Shown here: piece by piece, positions 17,539 through 25,920 of the stretch
Layout: each line of letters begins with the position of its first letter
Position numbering within the stretch: the first letter of the stretch is position 1
Origin: Candidatus Bathyarchaeota archaeon
GTDB taxonomy: Archaea; Thermoproteota; CALKCG01; B24; DRYS01
Direction of reading: 5' to 3'
Length of the DNA stretch: 36,162 nt
Assembly (NCBI GenBank): GCA_025058595.1
Contig: JANXEK010000014.1
Coordinates: forward strand, 1-36,162
The notes under the pieces: model-generated
Seen by the model: the letters and a program-made list of their open reading frames with translations, nothing else
What the model was told of the DNA's origin: nothing
The model's database searches: none
Made by a program: the position numbers and the translations under genes

Positions 17539-18111
17539 TAGTAATCTATCGAGCATCACCTTTACGCTATCTTCGACCTGGGAGTATAAATTCCCGCCAT
17601 GGAGATCTATAGCTACGGTTAACGGACCCAGATTCTCGAATTCCATTATCCATAGAGCTTCAGGTATACCTAGATCAAGCCAATAGACATCTACAACCCT
17701 TCTAAGCGTTTTAAGGAGGAAGGCTGATGCTCCACCTGGATAGGCACAGTATATGGCTCCGAGCTTCGCCATCTCATCCGCTACGCTTCGCGATACTCCG
17801 CCTTTACCTATAACCATCCTAGCACCCGATAATCTCAGGAAGACCGGTAGATCTCTCTCCATCCTAGCGCTGGTCGTAGGACCTATCGAGTTTACGATCC
17901 ATCTTCCATCCTTTATGTAGGCTAAGGGTCCGCAGTGGAATATAGGTAGACCCTCTATATCCGGTACCCATAGATTCCTCATCCTAGCTTCTATAAACCT
18001 CTTCTGAGCTTGATCTCTAAGGATGGCTACCAAACCGGATACGTATATCTGATCACCGATTCTCAGATCGTCTACTCCGCTTATAGGTGTAGCGATATGT
18101 ATGATCCTCAT
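17527..18111 (-). CDS. Class I fumarate hydratase, beta (C-terminal) subunit
   Basis: 194 residues of the swivelling C-terminal domain of iron-sulfur fumarases and L(+)-tartrate dehydratases. It has 'GPTTSARMERDLPVFLRL', 'MVIGKGGVS', 'AIYCAYPGGASAF' and 'PEALWIMEFENLGPLTVAID'. With the alpha subunit it hydrates fumarate to malate in the TCA cycle. The start ATG overlaps the alpha stop (ATGA), so the two are co-translated. The class includes tartrate dehydratases, but fumarase is the usual archaeal assignment for this split pair. The last four codons and the stop lie inside the complement of the SRP RNA 3' end. Confidence 0.9.
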   Translation of the reverse strand: MRIIHIATPISGVDDLRIGDQIYVSGLVAILRDQAQKRFIEARMRNLWVPDIEGLPIFHCGPLAYIKDGRWIVNSIGPTTSARMERDLPVFLRLSGARMVIGKGGVSRSVADEMAKLGAIYCAYPGGASAFLLKTLRRVVDVYWLDLGIPEALWIMEFENLGPLTVAIDLHGGNLYSQVEDSVKVMLDRLLGGR

Positions 18112-18986
18112 AGCTCTTGGTAAATCACCTCCCCGTTAGACGTTAGATACGCTTTAGCTTTCCTTAAAGCCCAACACTGTATATGTATCGCCACAGGTAG
18201 GCTAGCCGTATGGCAATAGATATAGTCTAGCTTAACCTTCATAGCTGTCACCCTGCCTCCAAGACCCATAACCCCCACCCCTAGACCATTTATATCCTTT
18301 AGAAGGGATTCCTCTAGATCTACCAAATCTGAACAGCCGGGTTTATCGATAGGTTCGAGGAGGTTCATCTTAGCTCTCGTAGAAGCATATTCAAGGGTTC
18401 CACCCATTACTACGGAGACTATATATGGTGGGCAACCTCTACCTAAAGCTTCAGCTACGATCTCCAATACGGCTTTACGTACAGATCCGAATCCTTCCAC
18501 CGGTTTAAGCATGAAAGCTTTAGATAGATTCTCAGATCCTGCGCCTTTAAGCATGATAGCTACCTCTAAACCTTCGATTGTAGGTTCAGGTATTATGGTA
18601 GTTAGCGGTAGACCTCTACCGCTATTATCCATGCTGTTCATCCTCGTAAGTGGATGAACCATATTAGGTCTGAGAGGTATCTCCTTAGTCGCTCTCCTTA
18701 TAGCTCTATCGATATGTACGTTTAGATCGGCTGGAAGGATTACACCTCTACCCAGCTTGATATATACATGTATCGTCCCAGTATCTTGACATATAGGTAT
18801 ACGCTCATCTCTAGCTATCCCTACGCTCTCTAGTATGATTTTCAGCTGGGATCTAGCATACGCGTTATCCTCCATCCTATACGCATCCTCCAACCCTCTA
18901 TATACATCCATGGGAAGTCTAGTAGCCGCCTCGGTTAACAGTTTCACGCATACATCCTCTAGGAGGCCTCCAGATACATTCATCAT
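18108..18986 (-). CDS. Class I fumarate hydratase, alpha (N-terminal) subunit
   Basis: 292 residues forming the [4Fe-4S]-binding catalytic part. Cluster cysteines are likely C66 in 'PICQDTGTI', the Cys in '[10 protein letters not shown]' and one in '[16 protein letters not shown]'. '[19 protein letters not shown]' (residues about 108-126) is the substrate-binding region of fumarase alpha chains. The gene ends 4 bases into the beta gene, giving the usual two-gene order alpha-beta. The start is an ATG (doubled: ATG ATG) at 18986. It diverges from radA; the promoters share 18987-19110. Confidence 0.9.
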   Translation of the reverse strand: MMNVSGGLLEDVCVKLLTEAATRLPMDVYRGLEDAYRMEDNAYARSQLKIILESVGIARDERIPICQDTGTIHVYIKLGRGVILPADLNVHIDRAIRRATKEIPLRPNMVHPLTRMNSMDNSGRGLPLTTIIPEPTIEGLEVAIMLKGAGSENLSKAFMLKPVEGFGSVRKAVLEIVAEALGRGCPPYIVSVVMGGTLEYASTRAKMNLLEPIDKPGCSDLVDLEESLLKDINGLGVGVMGLGGRVTAMKVKLDYIYCHTASLPVAIHIQCWALRKAKAYLTSNGEVIYQEL

Positions 18987-19068
18987 GTATCTCTACCCCT
19001 TAGATCTTAGGATCGTAAATCATCTTAATCGAAGCTTAAATGTATCGCTATCTATCTGGAAAACACCT

Positions 19069-19076
19069 TTATACGA
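19069..19076 (+). promoter_or_regulatory. TATA box of radA
   Basis: 'ctttatac' is about 38 bases before the ATG at 19111, leaving a leader of about a dozen bases that contains a 'ggag' ribosome binding site at 19099-19102. It supports the ATG at 19111 over the open frame that extends back into the fumarase gene. Confidence 0.45.
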
Positions 19077-19110
19077 CGGTCGACATATAACTATCATTGG
19101 AGCTGAGCTT

Positions 19111-20109
19111 ATGGCCCTAGAAGAGGGGGAAGAGAAGCGGAAGTATGAATCGTTAGAAGATATACCGGGAGTAGGCCCGGCTATAGCTGCTAAACTTAGA
19201 AGCTTAGGCTTCCATACCGTTGAATCCCTTGCTACCGCATCGGTGAAGGATCTACTACCGGCGGGTATAGGTGAGAAGCAGGCTGCTAAGATTATAGAAG
19301 CCGCTAGAGAATCTATATCGATAGAGTTTATAACATCTGATGAGCTTCTAAAGGAGAGGAGTAAGGTTAAGAGGATAACTACAGGCAGTAAAGCTTTAGA
19401 TGAGCTTCTAAACGGCGGTATAGAGACTCAGACTATAACCGAGTTCTACGGGGAGTATGGTACAGGTAAATCTCAACTATGCCACCAGCTATGCGTAAAC
19501 GTCCAGCTTCCAGAGGATGAAGGGGGATTAGATGGAGCCGCAATGTATATAGATACAGAGCATACGTTCAGTATAGAGCGTATAATACAGATGGGTAGGT
19601 TTAGAGGTTTAAACCCTGACTCCGTCCTTAAGAGGATTATATACGCTGAAGCTTTAAGCTCAGATCACCAGATACTACTCGTAGAAAAGTGTGACGAGGT
19701 TATAAAGAAGCATGGCGTGAAGCTTCTGATCGTAGACTCTTTGACAGCTCACTTTAGAAGCGAGTATCTCGGGAGGGAGATGCTCGTAGAGAGGCAGCAG
19801 AAGCTAGCTAGGCATATGTTCAGACTGTTTAAGTTAGCTAGAGCTTTCAACTTAGCTGTAGTTGTTACCAACCAAGTTATGGCTAGACCTGATTCATTCA
19901 TAGGTCCATCCGTAGAAGCTGTCGGAGGACATATAGTCGCTCATACAAGTCATACTCGTATATTCCTACGTAGACCATCAGCTTCATCCCCTGTGAGGAT
20001 AGCTAGACTAGTTTCAAGCCCATACCTACCTGAAGGGGAGAGGGTGTTTAAGATAACGGAGAACGGGGTTGAAGATGTAGAGGAGGAGGAATATAAAAGG
20101 AGAAAGTAG
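19111..20109 (+). CDS. radA: DNA repair and recombination protein RadA
   Basis: 332 residues, the archaeal RecA/Rad51 recombinase that forms filaments on single-stranded DNA and drives strand exchange. An N-terminal helix-hairpin-helix domain ('[18 protein letters not shown]', residues 16-33) binds DNA. The polymerisation linker with '[18 protein letters not shown]' follows. Walker A is 'GEYGTGKS' (114-121; commonly GEFGSGKT) and Walker B '[18 protein letters not shown]'. The L1/L2 loop region includes '[14 protein letters not shown]' and '[19 protein letters not shown]'. The frame is open further upstream, but a TATA box and ribosome binding site support the ATG at 19111, and the family begins there. 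Confidence 0.97.
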   Translation: MALEEGEEKRKYESLEDIPGVGPAIAAKLRSLGFHTVESLATASVKDLLPAGIGEKQAAKIIEAARESISIEFITSDELLKERSKVKRITTGSKALDELLNGGIETQTITEFYGEYGTGKSQLCHQLCVNVQLPEDEGGLDGAAMYIDTEHTFSIERIIQMGRFRGLNPDSVLKRIIYAEALSSDHQILLVEKCDEVIKKHGVKLLIVDSLTAHFRSEYLGREMLVERQQKLARHMFRLFKLARAFNLAVVVTNQVMARPDSFIGPSVEAVGGHIVAHTSHTRIFLRRPSASSPVRIARLVSSPYLPEGERVFKITENGVEDVEEEEYKRRK

Positions 20110-20141
20110 TTAGACTGTAATCGTAGTCGAAGCCCCTAGGG

Positions 20142-20147
20142 GGTGAT
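20142..20147 (+). promoter_or_regulatory. Shine-Dalgarno site deciding a TTG start
   Basis: The sequence 'gggggtgat' ends just before the TTG at 20151 and contains 'ggtgat', a perfect match to the archaeal 16S 3' end. The overlapping ATG at 20146 leads to a stop after 12 codons, so the TTG is the start. Confidence 0.55.
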
Positions 20148-20150
20148 GGC

Positions 20151-20507
20151 TTGTCTACGTCTGAATCCCGATTCAAGGATATAGTTTTGCTTCTAGCTAA
20201 AGGTGATCTGAAAAGCGTCGAAGCTATGTTACCGGAGTTTAAATCTAAAGCGTATTCAGATCGGGAGAAAGGCTATCTTAAAGCTGTAGAGGGTATAGCG
20301 TTGAGTTTGAAGAAAGATTCACCAAACCTGTATATAAGGATGATTTACACCATGGATTACAAGGATATAGAGCAGGAGGTCGAGAGGATCAGGAAGAGCT
20401 TCATGGAGAAGCCTAGCTTTATTAGAGACGAATTCCAGGAAGGCTTCTTCACATGTATACTGGATTTCATGAAGGTCTTATCGGGTAATCGTAGAATCGA
20501 AGGCTAG
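20151..20507 (+). CDS. Conserved-looking small protein of unknown function downstream of radA
   Basis: 118 residues, acidic and helical, with no membrane segment, metal site or P-loop. It begins 'MSTSESRFKDIVLLLAKGD' and has 'MLPEFKSKAYSDREKGYLKA' and a C-terminal 'FIRDEFQEGFFTCILDFMKV', the shape of a helical-repeat protein. The TTG start is backed by a strong ribosome binding site. It lies 41 bases after radA on the same strand, so the two may be co-transcribed and a role near recombination is possible, but I do not recognise the family. Confidence 0.7.
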   Translation: MSTSESRFKDIVLLLAKGDLKSVEAMLPEFKSKAYSDREKGYLKAVEGIALSLKKDSPNLYIRMIYTMDYKDIEQEVERIRKSFMEKPSFIRDEFQEGFFTCILDFMKVLSGNRRIEG

Positions 20508-20897
20508 CTATAATGGGTACAGCAATGTGTAGAGTAGGATGGATGCGAATACGTATGCTAGGAAGAACGATCCTACACCCTCCATAGCTAGCTTCCTCTC
20601 ACCGCCTATATCCTCTAGGTTTTCCCCAATCCTCCTCTTCAATAGATAGTGTAGAGCTATGTATACGAATATAGCGATAGATAAGCCCATCAGCAGTGGT
20701 ATTCTAACGGAAGCTACTATTAATCCTAGCAGTATCCCTGAAGCTACCTTGATCCAGTAGATATATGTTAGACTTAGTCTAGATCTTGGTATAGGAGGAT
20801 GCTTAGCTTTGACTAGATCGTCTATGAGTAGTCTAGATCTAGCTTTCGTCGTTAGAGAGTTATCCATGTTTCTAAGGGAAGGCTTCATCGATAACAT
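20508..20897 (-). CDS. EMC6/Rab5ip-like small membrane protein
   Basis: Up to 129 residues with three membrane helices: about 45-62 ('YIYWIKVASGILLGLIVA'), 66-86 ('IPLLMGLSIAIFVYIALHYL') and 106-127 ('EGVGSFFLAYVFASILLYTL'). The spacing and the ending (a Gly-containing third helix with F-x-x-Y-V-x-x-x-x-L-L-Y) match the EMC6 fold, a subunit of the ER membrane protein insertase with known archaeal relatives. The start is not certain: ATG at 20897, 20888 or 20867. All of these lie inside the beginning of rqcH on the other strand, so the two genes overlap head to head. It ends directly after the stop of the small gene downstream of radA. Confidence 0.6.
   Translation of the reverse strand: MLSMKPSLRNMDNSLTTKARSRLLIDDLVKAKHPPIPRSRLSLTYIYWIKVASGILLGLIVASVRIPLLMGLSIAIFVYIALHYLLKRRIGENLEDIGGERKLAMEGVGSFFLAYVFASILLYTLLYPL
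20794..20798 (+). promoter_or_regulatory. Shine-Dalgarno site of rqcH
   Basis: 'ggagg' about 10 bases before a TTG at 20809 supports that start. An ATG at 20824 (MSSLDLAFVV) is also possible and matches the usual beginning of the family. The nearer ATG at 20799 is out of frame and stops after five codons. Confidence 0.45.
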
Positions 20898-22806
20898 CTA
20901 CATAGTTAAAGAAGGTTTCATGCTTATAAGGGTTAGAGCAGGTGGCAGGTATGATGTACTGGTGGATCCCCCTAGAAGGATCCATATAACAGAGTTCGAG
21001 TATGAGAAGCCTAGGATGCCGCCGGGTTTATGCATGACTCTGAGGAGGCATCTAGTGGGTGGTAGATTGAAGGAGATAAGTCAACATAGATTCGAGAGGA
21101 TAGTCGTATTCTCCATAAAGGCACGTAAAGGGGATTACAAGCTGTACGTAGAGTTGTTTCGTGAAGGTAATATAATCCTGGTAGATCCAGGTGGGAGAGT
21201 AATCTGTGCTCTACGTAGGAAACGTATGAAGGATAGGGTTATAGTCGATGGAGCTGAGTTTAAGCTTCCACCGGCTGTAGGCTTAGATCCATTCTCAGAT
21301 CCTATCGATGATATAGCGGAGAGCTTCTCATCGGAAGATGCATCTATAGCGAGATGGATGGCTATAACGCTTGGACTACCGTCACCATACTCAGATGAGA
21401 TACTATCTAGGATAGGCATAGGGAAGGATAGTATGCTGAGGGATCTACCTCGATCCACAGCGATAGGTATCGTAGAAGCTCTGAAGGGTATAACATCATC
21501 TGCAGGGGATCCACCGTTTAAAAGCTATATCTACCTATCCAGCGATGGGATGCCCGTAGATTTCTCCCCCTTTAAGCTGGAGATCTATAGAGATTTACGA
21601 CTCGAAGAGTATCCATCGTTCAACGCTGCTCTCGACAACTACTTCCACAGGTTGATTTCATCCGAAGGGTATAGTGGGGTAGCTGAAGCTCGTAGAAAAC
21701 AGGTTGCCGATACTCTTAAGAATTTGAGGAGAATCGAGTCTAGGATAGCTAAGCTCGAATCTAAAGCTTCTGATTATAAGCGTATAGCCGATACTCTATC
21801 CATATACATGGATAGACTCGAGGCTATCGCATCGTTCATACTGGGATCGAAGAGATCGGGTATAGATGAAAAGAGGATAATCGAGGAAGCTTCTGATATA
21901 GCTTCGAATCTAGGCTTTAAGCTGGTAGATATAGATTTCCCATCAGGTTTGTTCAGGATCGAAATCGATGGATGCGATGCGGAGCTAAGCTTCACTGGGA
22001 ATGTATATGAATCTATCTCACGATACTATGCGATGTATAAGCGTAGGTATGGTGAAGCCGAGAGTCTGCGATTCAAACTTGAGGAACTTAGAGAGAGTCT
22101 AGCGGAGCTAGAATCTAAGATGGCCGTATATCCTCAGGTCAAAACTAGAAGGAGGAGGTGGTATGAGAAGTTCAATTTCTTCTATTCTTCAGAGGGTTTC
22201 CTAGTATTAGCCGGTAGGGATGCATCGACTAACGAGATCCTCATAAAAAAGTATACCGATCAGAACGATATGGTTTTCCATGCGGATATACATGGGGCTC
22301 CCTTCGTCGTTGTTAAGACTGAGGGTAGAATACCCTCCGAAGCTACGATCATGGAAGCTGCTGTATTCGCCGCATCCTACAGTCAAGCTTGGAGAGATCG
22401 CTTCTCATCGTTGGATGTATTCTATGTCTCCCCATCTCAGTTATCCAAATCTCCACCACCAGGTCAATATCTACCTAAGGGAGCGTTTAGGATATTAGGT
22501 TCCAAGAACTATGTTAGATCCGTACCTCTAGAGCTCGCTGTAGGTTTAACCCTATCGGAAGATAGCGGGTTCGAGCTTATAGTCGCTCCTGAATCTGCCG
22601 TTAAAGCTAGAACCAGCATCTATGTTAGGATAGCTCCAGGCTCCATCCCTAAGGATAAGCTTATAGGCTTGGTTAGATCTAGGCTTGTCGAGAAATCTAG
22701 AAAAGTATTTGAGGGAGAACCGCCCATCGATATCTTCGACGATCTTCGTTATAGGCTTCCAGCTGGGGGAGGTAGGATACTAGATGAGCGAGAAGGTCTC
22801 GGTTAA
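20809..22806 (+). CDS. rqcH: RqcH (NEMF/Rqc2/NFACT family), ribosome-associated quality control
   Basis: 665 residues. The N-terminal NFACT-N region begins 'MSSLDLAFVVRELSMFL' (after five residues from the TTG) and 'DNIYIVKEGFMLIRVRAGG'. A central helix-hairpin-helix part is followed by a long coiled coil (about 290-445, 'RIAKLESKASDYKRIADTL'). The NFACT-R domain has 'FFYSSEGFLVLAGRDASTNE' and 'VFHADIHGAPFVVVKTEG', which in this family contacts tRNA and the stalled large subunit. RqcH-type proteins bind 60S/50S-nascent chain-tRNA complexes and add C-terminal tails. Its 3' end overlaps the CBS protein gene by 23 bases. The 5' end overlaps the EMC6-like gene on the other strand. Confidence 0.93.
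   Translation: MTRSSMSSLDLAFVVRELSMFLREGFIDNIYIVKEGFMLIRVRAGGRYDVLVDPPRRIHITEFEYEKPRMPPGLCMTLRRHLVGGRLKEISQHRFERIVVFSIKARKGDYKLYVELFREGNIILVDPGGRVICALRRKRMKDRVIVDGAEFKLPPAVGLDPFSDPIDDIAESFSSEDASIARWMAITLGLPSPYSDEILSRIGIGKDSMLRDLPRSTAIGIVEALKGITSSAGDPPFKSYIYLSSDGMPVDFSPFKLEIYRDLRLEEYPSFNAALDNYFHRLISSEGYSGVAEARRKQVADTLKNLRRIESRIAKLESKASDYKRIADTLSIYMDRLEAIASFILGSKRSGIDEKRIIEEASDIASNLGFKLVDIDFPSGLFRIEIDGCDAELSFTGNVYESISRYYAMYKRRYGEAESLRFKLEELRESLAELESKMAVYPQVKTRRRRWYEKFNFFYSSEGFLVLAGRDASTNEILIKKYTDQNDMVFHADIHGAPFVVVKTEGRIPSEATIMEAAVFAASYSQAWRDRFSSLDVFYVSPSQLSKSPPPGQYLPKGAFRILGSKNYVRSVPLELAVGLTLSEDSGFELIVAPESAVKARTSIYVRIAPGSIPKDKLIGLVRSRLVEKSRKVFEGEPPIDIFDDLRYRLPAGGGRILDEREGLG
22765..22773 (+). 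promoter_or_regulatory. Shine-Dalgarno site of the CBS-domain gene
   Basis: 'gggggaggt' inside the end of rqcH lies 10 bases before the ATG at 22784. It shows that the downstream gene is translated by internal initiation from the rqcH message. Confidence 0.6.
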
Positions 22807-23341
22807 AGTTAAGCATGTTATGAGTAGTCCCGTCGTAACCGTCGGGGAAGGTTCGACTGTACTTAAAGCTTCTAAGCTTATGGATAGATACGATATAGGT
22901 AGCCTCATAGTCGTAGATAAGGATGGGAATCCTTTAGGTATGATAACGGATATGGATATAATAAAGAGGGTTATAGCGAAGAATCTTAAACCTAGACGCG
23001 TAAAGGTCGAAGAAGTTATGAGTAAACCTTTGATAACGATAGATCAAGATGCAGATCTCGCTACGGCGGCTAGGGTTATGAGGAATCATCGTGTTAAAAG
23101 GCTTGGAGTTATGTATAAAGGTAAGCTCATAGGTATAATATCGTCTAAGGATATAGTGACGGTGACACCTGAGCTTATAGAGATTATAACAGAGAAGGAG
23201 CGTATCACAGGTATACCGGCGGTATCCAGTGGTGTAGAGGGTAGTATGGTAGGCTACTGTGAGCTATGCGGGGAGTGGTCTGACTCCCTAGTAGAGAAGG
23301 ATGGTAAGCTACTCTGTGAAAGCTGTCTAGAGCTTGAATGA
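22784..23341 (+). CDS. Two-CBS-domain protein with C-terminal zinc ribbon
   Basis: 185 residues. A Bateman pair of CBS domains occupies about 10-130: 'VMSSPVVTVGEGSTVLKA', 'GSLIVVDKDGNPLGMITDMD', 'VMSKPLITIDQDADLATAA' and 'IGIISSKDIV'. CBS pairs bind adenosine nucleotides and sense cell energy. The C-terminal part has a four-cysteine ribbon, 'CELCGEW' and 'LLCESCLE', about 162-184, which probably binds zinc. Its start overlaps the end of rqcH by 23 bases and has its own Shine-Dalgarno site, so the two are in one operon. The 3' end overlaps the Mut7-C gene on the other strand by 88 bases. Confidence 0.9.
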   Translation: MSEKVSVKVKHVMSSPVVTVGEGSTVLKASKLMDRYDIGSLIVVDKDGNPLGMITDMDIIKRVIAKNLKPRRVKVEEVMSKPLITIDQDADLATAARVMRNHRVKRLGVMYKGKLIGIISSKDIVTVTPELIEIITEKERITGIPAVSSGVEGSMVGYCELCGEWSDSLVEKDGKLLCESCLELE

Positions 23342-23826
23342 AGATCCTCCATAATCCTGGAAACCTCCCTCAAGAATAGCTTCATCCTCCTATAGTGGGA
23401 TCCAACCCAGTAGACTTTCCCGCATCCGCTGCATACCCAGAAATCCTTACTCCACCCTAAAACCTTCTCAGGAACCCCTCTCACCCTAGCTTCATCCATA
23501 TCTATCCTTCTGATAATCGAATTGCAGACTGGGCATAGGGATGACTCGGGATTTATCTCAAGCTTTAAACCTAGGTTGAAAGCTATCCAAGCTACCTTCT
23601 CCGCTTCGCTCCCACCTCTGACGAGTACAGCTTCCACCTTATCTCTAACCGCTCTACTGTAAAGCTGCTCGTCGGAAGTTAGTAGGATCCTAGATTGTGA
23701 CACGCATATCGATAGTAGCTCATCATCCTCTAACCCGCCACCGTAGATAGTATCGTATCCGAGGATCCTAAGCCATCTAGCAGTCCTGCCGAGCATAGCA
23801 TCGGCTAGAAACCTGGATCTAGTCAT
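23254..23826 (-). CDS. Mut7-C RNase-domain protein (PIN-like, DUF82) with zinc site
   Basis: 190 residues. The family N-terminus 'RFLADAMLGRTARWLRILGYD' is clear, with the acidic residue at position 9, and 'ILLTSDEQL' and 'GLKLEINPESSLCPVCN' follow. Zinc residues are visible in 'CPVCN' and 'CSGCGKVYWVGSHY', the ending that defines the Mut7-C family, proposed to be RNases by their relation to PIN domains. After 'SRIMEDL' the last 25 or so residues are Ser-rich and lie opposite the zinc ribbon of the CBS gene, so the original stop may have been lost. The gene is 3 bases from the dihydroorotase gene, on the same strand. Confidence 0.85.
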   Translation of the reverse strand: MTRSRFLADAMLGRTARWLRILGYDTIYGGGLEDDELLSICVSQSRILLTSDEQLYSRAVRDKVEAVLVRGGSEAEKVAWIAFNLGLKLEINPESSLCPVCNSIIRRIDMDEARVRGVPEKVLGWSKDFWVCSGCGKVYWVGSHYRRMKLFLREVSRIMEDLHSSSRQLSQSSLPSFSTRESDHSPHSSQ

Positions 23827-23829
23827 ATC

Positions 23830-25182
23830 CTAGGATAGAACCCCCTCCATCCTTCTAAGGATCCTACCGGTAGGCTTATCGACGGCTAACTCTCCATCCT
23901 CGATCACCACAACCCCTCCGACTATAGTCGTGGTAGGTCTACCTCTAAGCCTCCTCCCATGGAACGGGCTATACTTAGCTTTAGAAACGAATAGTTCTGG
24001 GTTCACCGTCAACTCCCTCTTGGGATCCAGGATTACGAGATCTGCATGGAACCCCTCCTCTATAAAGCCCCTCCTATCGATCCTGAATATTTCAGCCGGC
24101 TTCTCGCAGAGAGCTTTCACAACCGTATCCAGGCTGATCCTACCGTTAGCGATCTCTGTGAATATTAGGGGGAGCATTATCTCTAGACATGGAAACCCAG
24201 GTTTAACTTCAGCTGGATTCCTACAGATTTTCTCATCTAGACTATGGGGAGCATGATCTGATGCTACGATATCTACGAATCCTGCGGCTGCATAATCGAA
24301 TAGCTTAGATGAATCGATGCTGCTCCTAAGTAGGGGTAGTGTGAAGGCTAACCCGCCGAATCTATCCATATAGCTACTATCGAGTAGTATATGGTGGGGT
24401 GTAACTTCGCATGAAACCTTTAACCCTTTAGCTTTAGCTTCAGATACCATCTCGACGGATTCGCTACACGTAATATGGCATAGATGTACGTTCGGTTTCG
24501 ATTCAACTCTACCGGCTAAACCTAGCATATACGAGACTGCAGATAACTCTACATCTTTACCTCTAACCATTTCGTAATCCCTGAGATCCCTTATAGCGAT
24601 CCTAGACGATCTCTCCCTTATCATCCTCCCATCCTCGCAGTGTACGCATAGTATAGACGATTTCTCGCCTATAACATCCATAGCGTTCAGCAGCATAGAT
24701 TCGTTCCAAGGATTCAACCCGTATCCATCGGTTAAGAATAGTTTAAACCCTGAAACGCCTAGGTCGATCGTATCCCTTAACTCCTCTAGATCTTCCGGTA
24801 TGAAGGAGTAGAATCCTACGTTAACATATATTCTGCCCTTAGCTTTTTCCATCCTATTCTTCGAAGCCATCTTCCCTACGGTAGGTGGATCGTTGTTAGG
24901 CATATCTAGGACAGTCGTAACCCCTCCTAGAGCGGCTGATAGAGTACCGGTTTCGAATGTCTCCTTGTAAGAGAGGTTCTCATCCCTAAGATGTACATGT
25001 ACATCTATAACTCCCGGTAGGATTATACACCCGTCAGCTTTTAGTGTAGTATCGCTTCTAGGCATGGTGGATCCTCTACCGAGCTTAACTATCCTCCCAT
25101 CATCGACGGCTATATCCATAAGGGTAAGCTTCCCCCTCCTATAGACCTTACCACCCGTTATCCTGAGATCTACGGTATACAT
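23830..25182 (-). CDS. pyrC: Dihydroorotase
   Basis: 450 residues of the amidohydrolase superfamily, third step of pyrimidine synthesis (carbamoyl-aspartate to dihydroorotate). Zinc ligands: 'GVIDVHVHLRD' (H62, H64), the lysine in 'GFKLFLTD' (about 147, carbamylated), histidines in 'LCVHCED' and 'HLCHITC', and Asp in 'VASDHAPHSLDEK' (about 308). The 'HAPH' motif and 'LRDENLSYKE' favour dihydroorotase over hydantoinase or allantoinase, and the length fits the archaeal/class I type. No other pyr gene is in the window. It diverges from the AMMECR1 gene with only about 55 bases between the starts. Confidence 0.9.
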   Translation of the reverse strand: MYTVDLRITGGKVYRRGKLTLMDIAVDDGRIVKLGRGSTMPRSDTTLKADGCIILPGVIDVHVHLRDENLSYKETFETGTLSAALGGVTTVLDMPNNDPPTVGKMASKNRMEKAKGRIYVNVGFYSFIPEDLEELRDTIDLGVSGFKLFLTDGYGLNPWNESMLLNAMDVIGEKSSILCVHCEDGRMIRERSSRIAIRDLRDYEMVRGKDVELSAVSYMLGLAGRVESKPNVHLCHITCSESVEMVSEAKAKGLKVSCEVTPHHILLDSSYMDRFGGLAFTLPLLRSSIDSSKLFDYAAAGFVDIVASDHAPHSLDEKICRNPAEVKPGFPCLEIMLPLIFTEIANGRISLDTVVKALCEKPAEIFRIDRRGFIEEGFHADLVILDPKRELTVNPELFVSKAKYSPFHGRRLRGRPTTTIVGGVVVIEDGELAVDKPTGRILRRMEGVLS

Positions 25183-25237
25183 AGCCTGAATCCCAGCTTA
25201 TTCGCTACTATACTTGTATACTTATAGGTTTAGATCT

Positions 25238-25915
25238 ATGTTAGCAGCTAGGTTTTTAAGAAGAGCTGAACTAAACCATAATACTGTGCTGCGTAACGTC
25301 TACAGGTATACCGATGAGGAAGGATCCTTCATAGTTAAGCTAGCTAGAAGATCTATAGAGGAGTATCTATCTAGAGGTGTAGTTATAGATCCTCCACCTG
25401 ATACTCCGAGTAAACTCTACGCTAAATCCGGGGTATTCGTAACTTTGAATAAGCTTGTAGGAGGTGTGAAGGAGCTTAGAGGATGTATAGGTTTCCCATA
25501 TCCTACCCATCCGCTAGTGGAAGCTACGATAAAAGCTGCTATAGAATCTGCAGTCGGGGATCCTAGGTTTCCACCTGTAGATATAGATGAGATGGATCAT
25601 ATAGTAGTCGAGGTTAGCCTACTGACGCCTCCAGAGGAGGTTAAAGTGGATGACCCCCGCCTCCTACCATCCGCGATAGAGATAGGTAGGGATGGGTTGA
25701 TAGTTCAGAGAGGTGTATACTCAGGTTTGCTCCTACCTCAGGTACCGGTGGAGCAGGGTTGGGATCAAGAAGAGTTCTTATCGTATTGCTGCCTTAAGGC
25801 AGGTCTCCCGCCTGATGCTTGGCTTCTAAGGAATACTAGGATATATAGGTTTAGGGCTGAGGTATTCGAGGAGGAGCATCCTAGAGGCTCTGTGCATAGA
25901 CGTAGCCTCCGCTAA
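25238..25915 (+). CDS. AMMECR1-domain protein
   Basis: 225 residues. The AMMECR1 fold is marked by 'DEEGSFIVKLARRSIEEYL', 'GVFVTLNKL', the invariant 'LRGCIGFPYPTHPL' and 'GDPRFPPV', then 'GLLLPQVPVEQGWDQEEFL' and 'CLKAGLPPDAW'. The family is widespread in archaea and eukaryotes; its biochemical role is not established, and the conserved Cys in 'RGCIG' is thought to be functional. The start is uncertain: ATG at 25238 (chosen), TTG at 25214 or GTG at 25286, the last leaving only 9 residues before the conserved core. It may share an operon with the glycosyltransferase 5 bases downstream. Confidence 0.9.
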   Translation: MLAARFLRRAELNHNTVLRNVYRYTDEEGSFIVKLARRSIEEYLSRGVVIDPPPDTPSKLYAKSGVFVTLNKLVGGVKELRGCIGFPYPTHPLVEATIKAAIESAVGDPRFPPVDIDEMDHIVVEVSLLTPPEEVKVDDPRLLPSAIEIGRDGLIVQRGVYSGLLLPQVPVEQGWDQEEFLSYCCLKAGLPPDAWLLRNTRIYRFRAEVFEEEHPRGSVHRRSLR

Positions 25916-25920
25916 TAGCG

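Noticed and set aside
17358-17612. Open frame across the SRP RNA
   Set aside because: It sits inside a structured RNA and runs into the fumarase gene on the other strand; no protein-like sequence.
18835-19110. N-terminal extension of RadA in the same open frame
   Set aside because: It lies antisense to the fumarase alpha gene and upstream of the TATA box and ribosome binding site; RadA homologues begin at the ATG at 19111.
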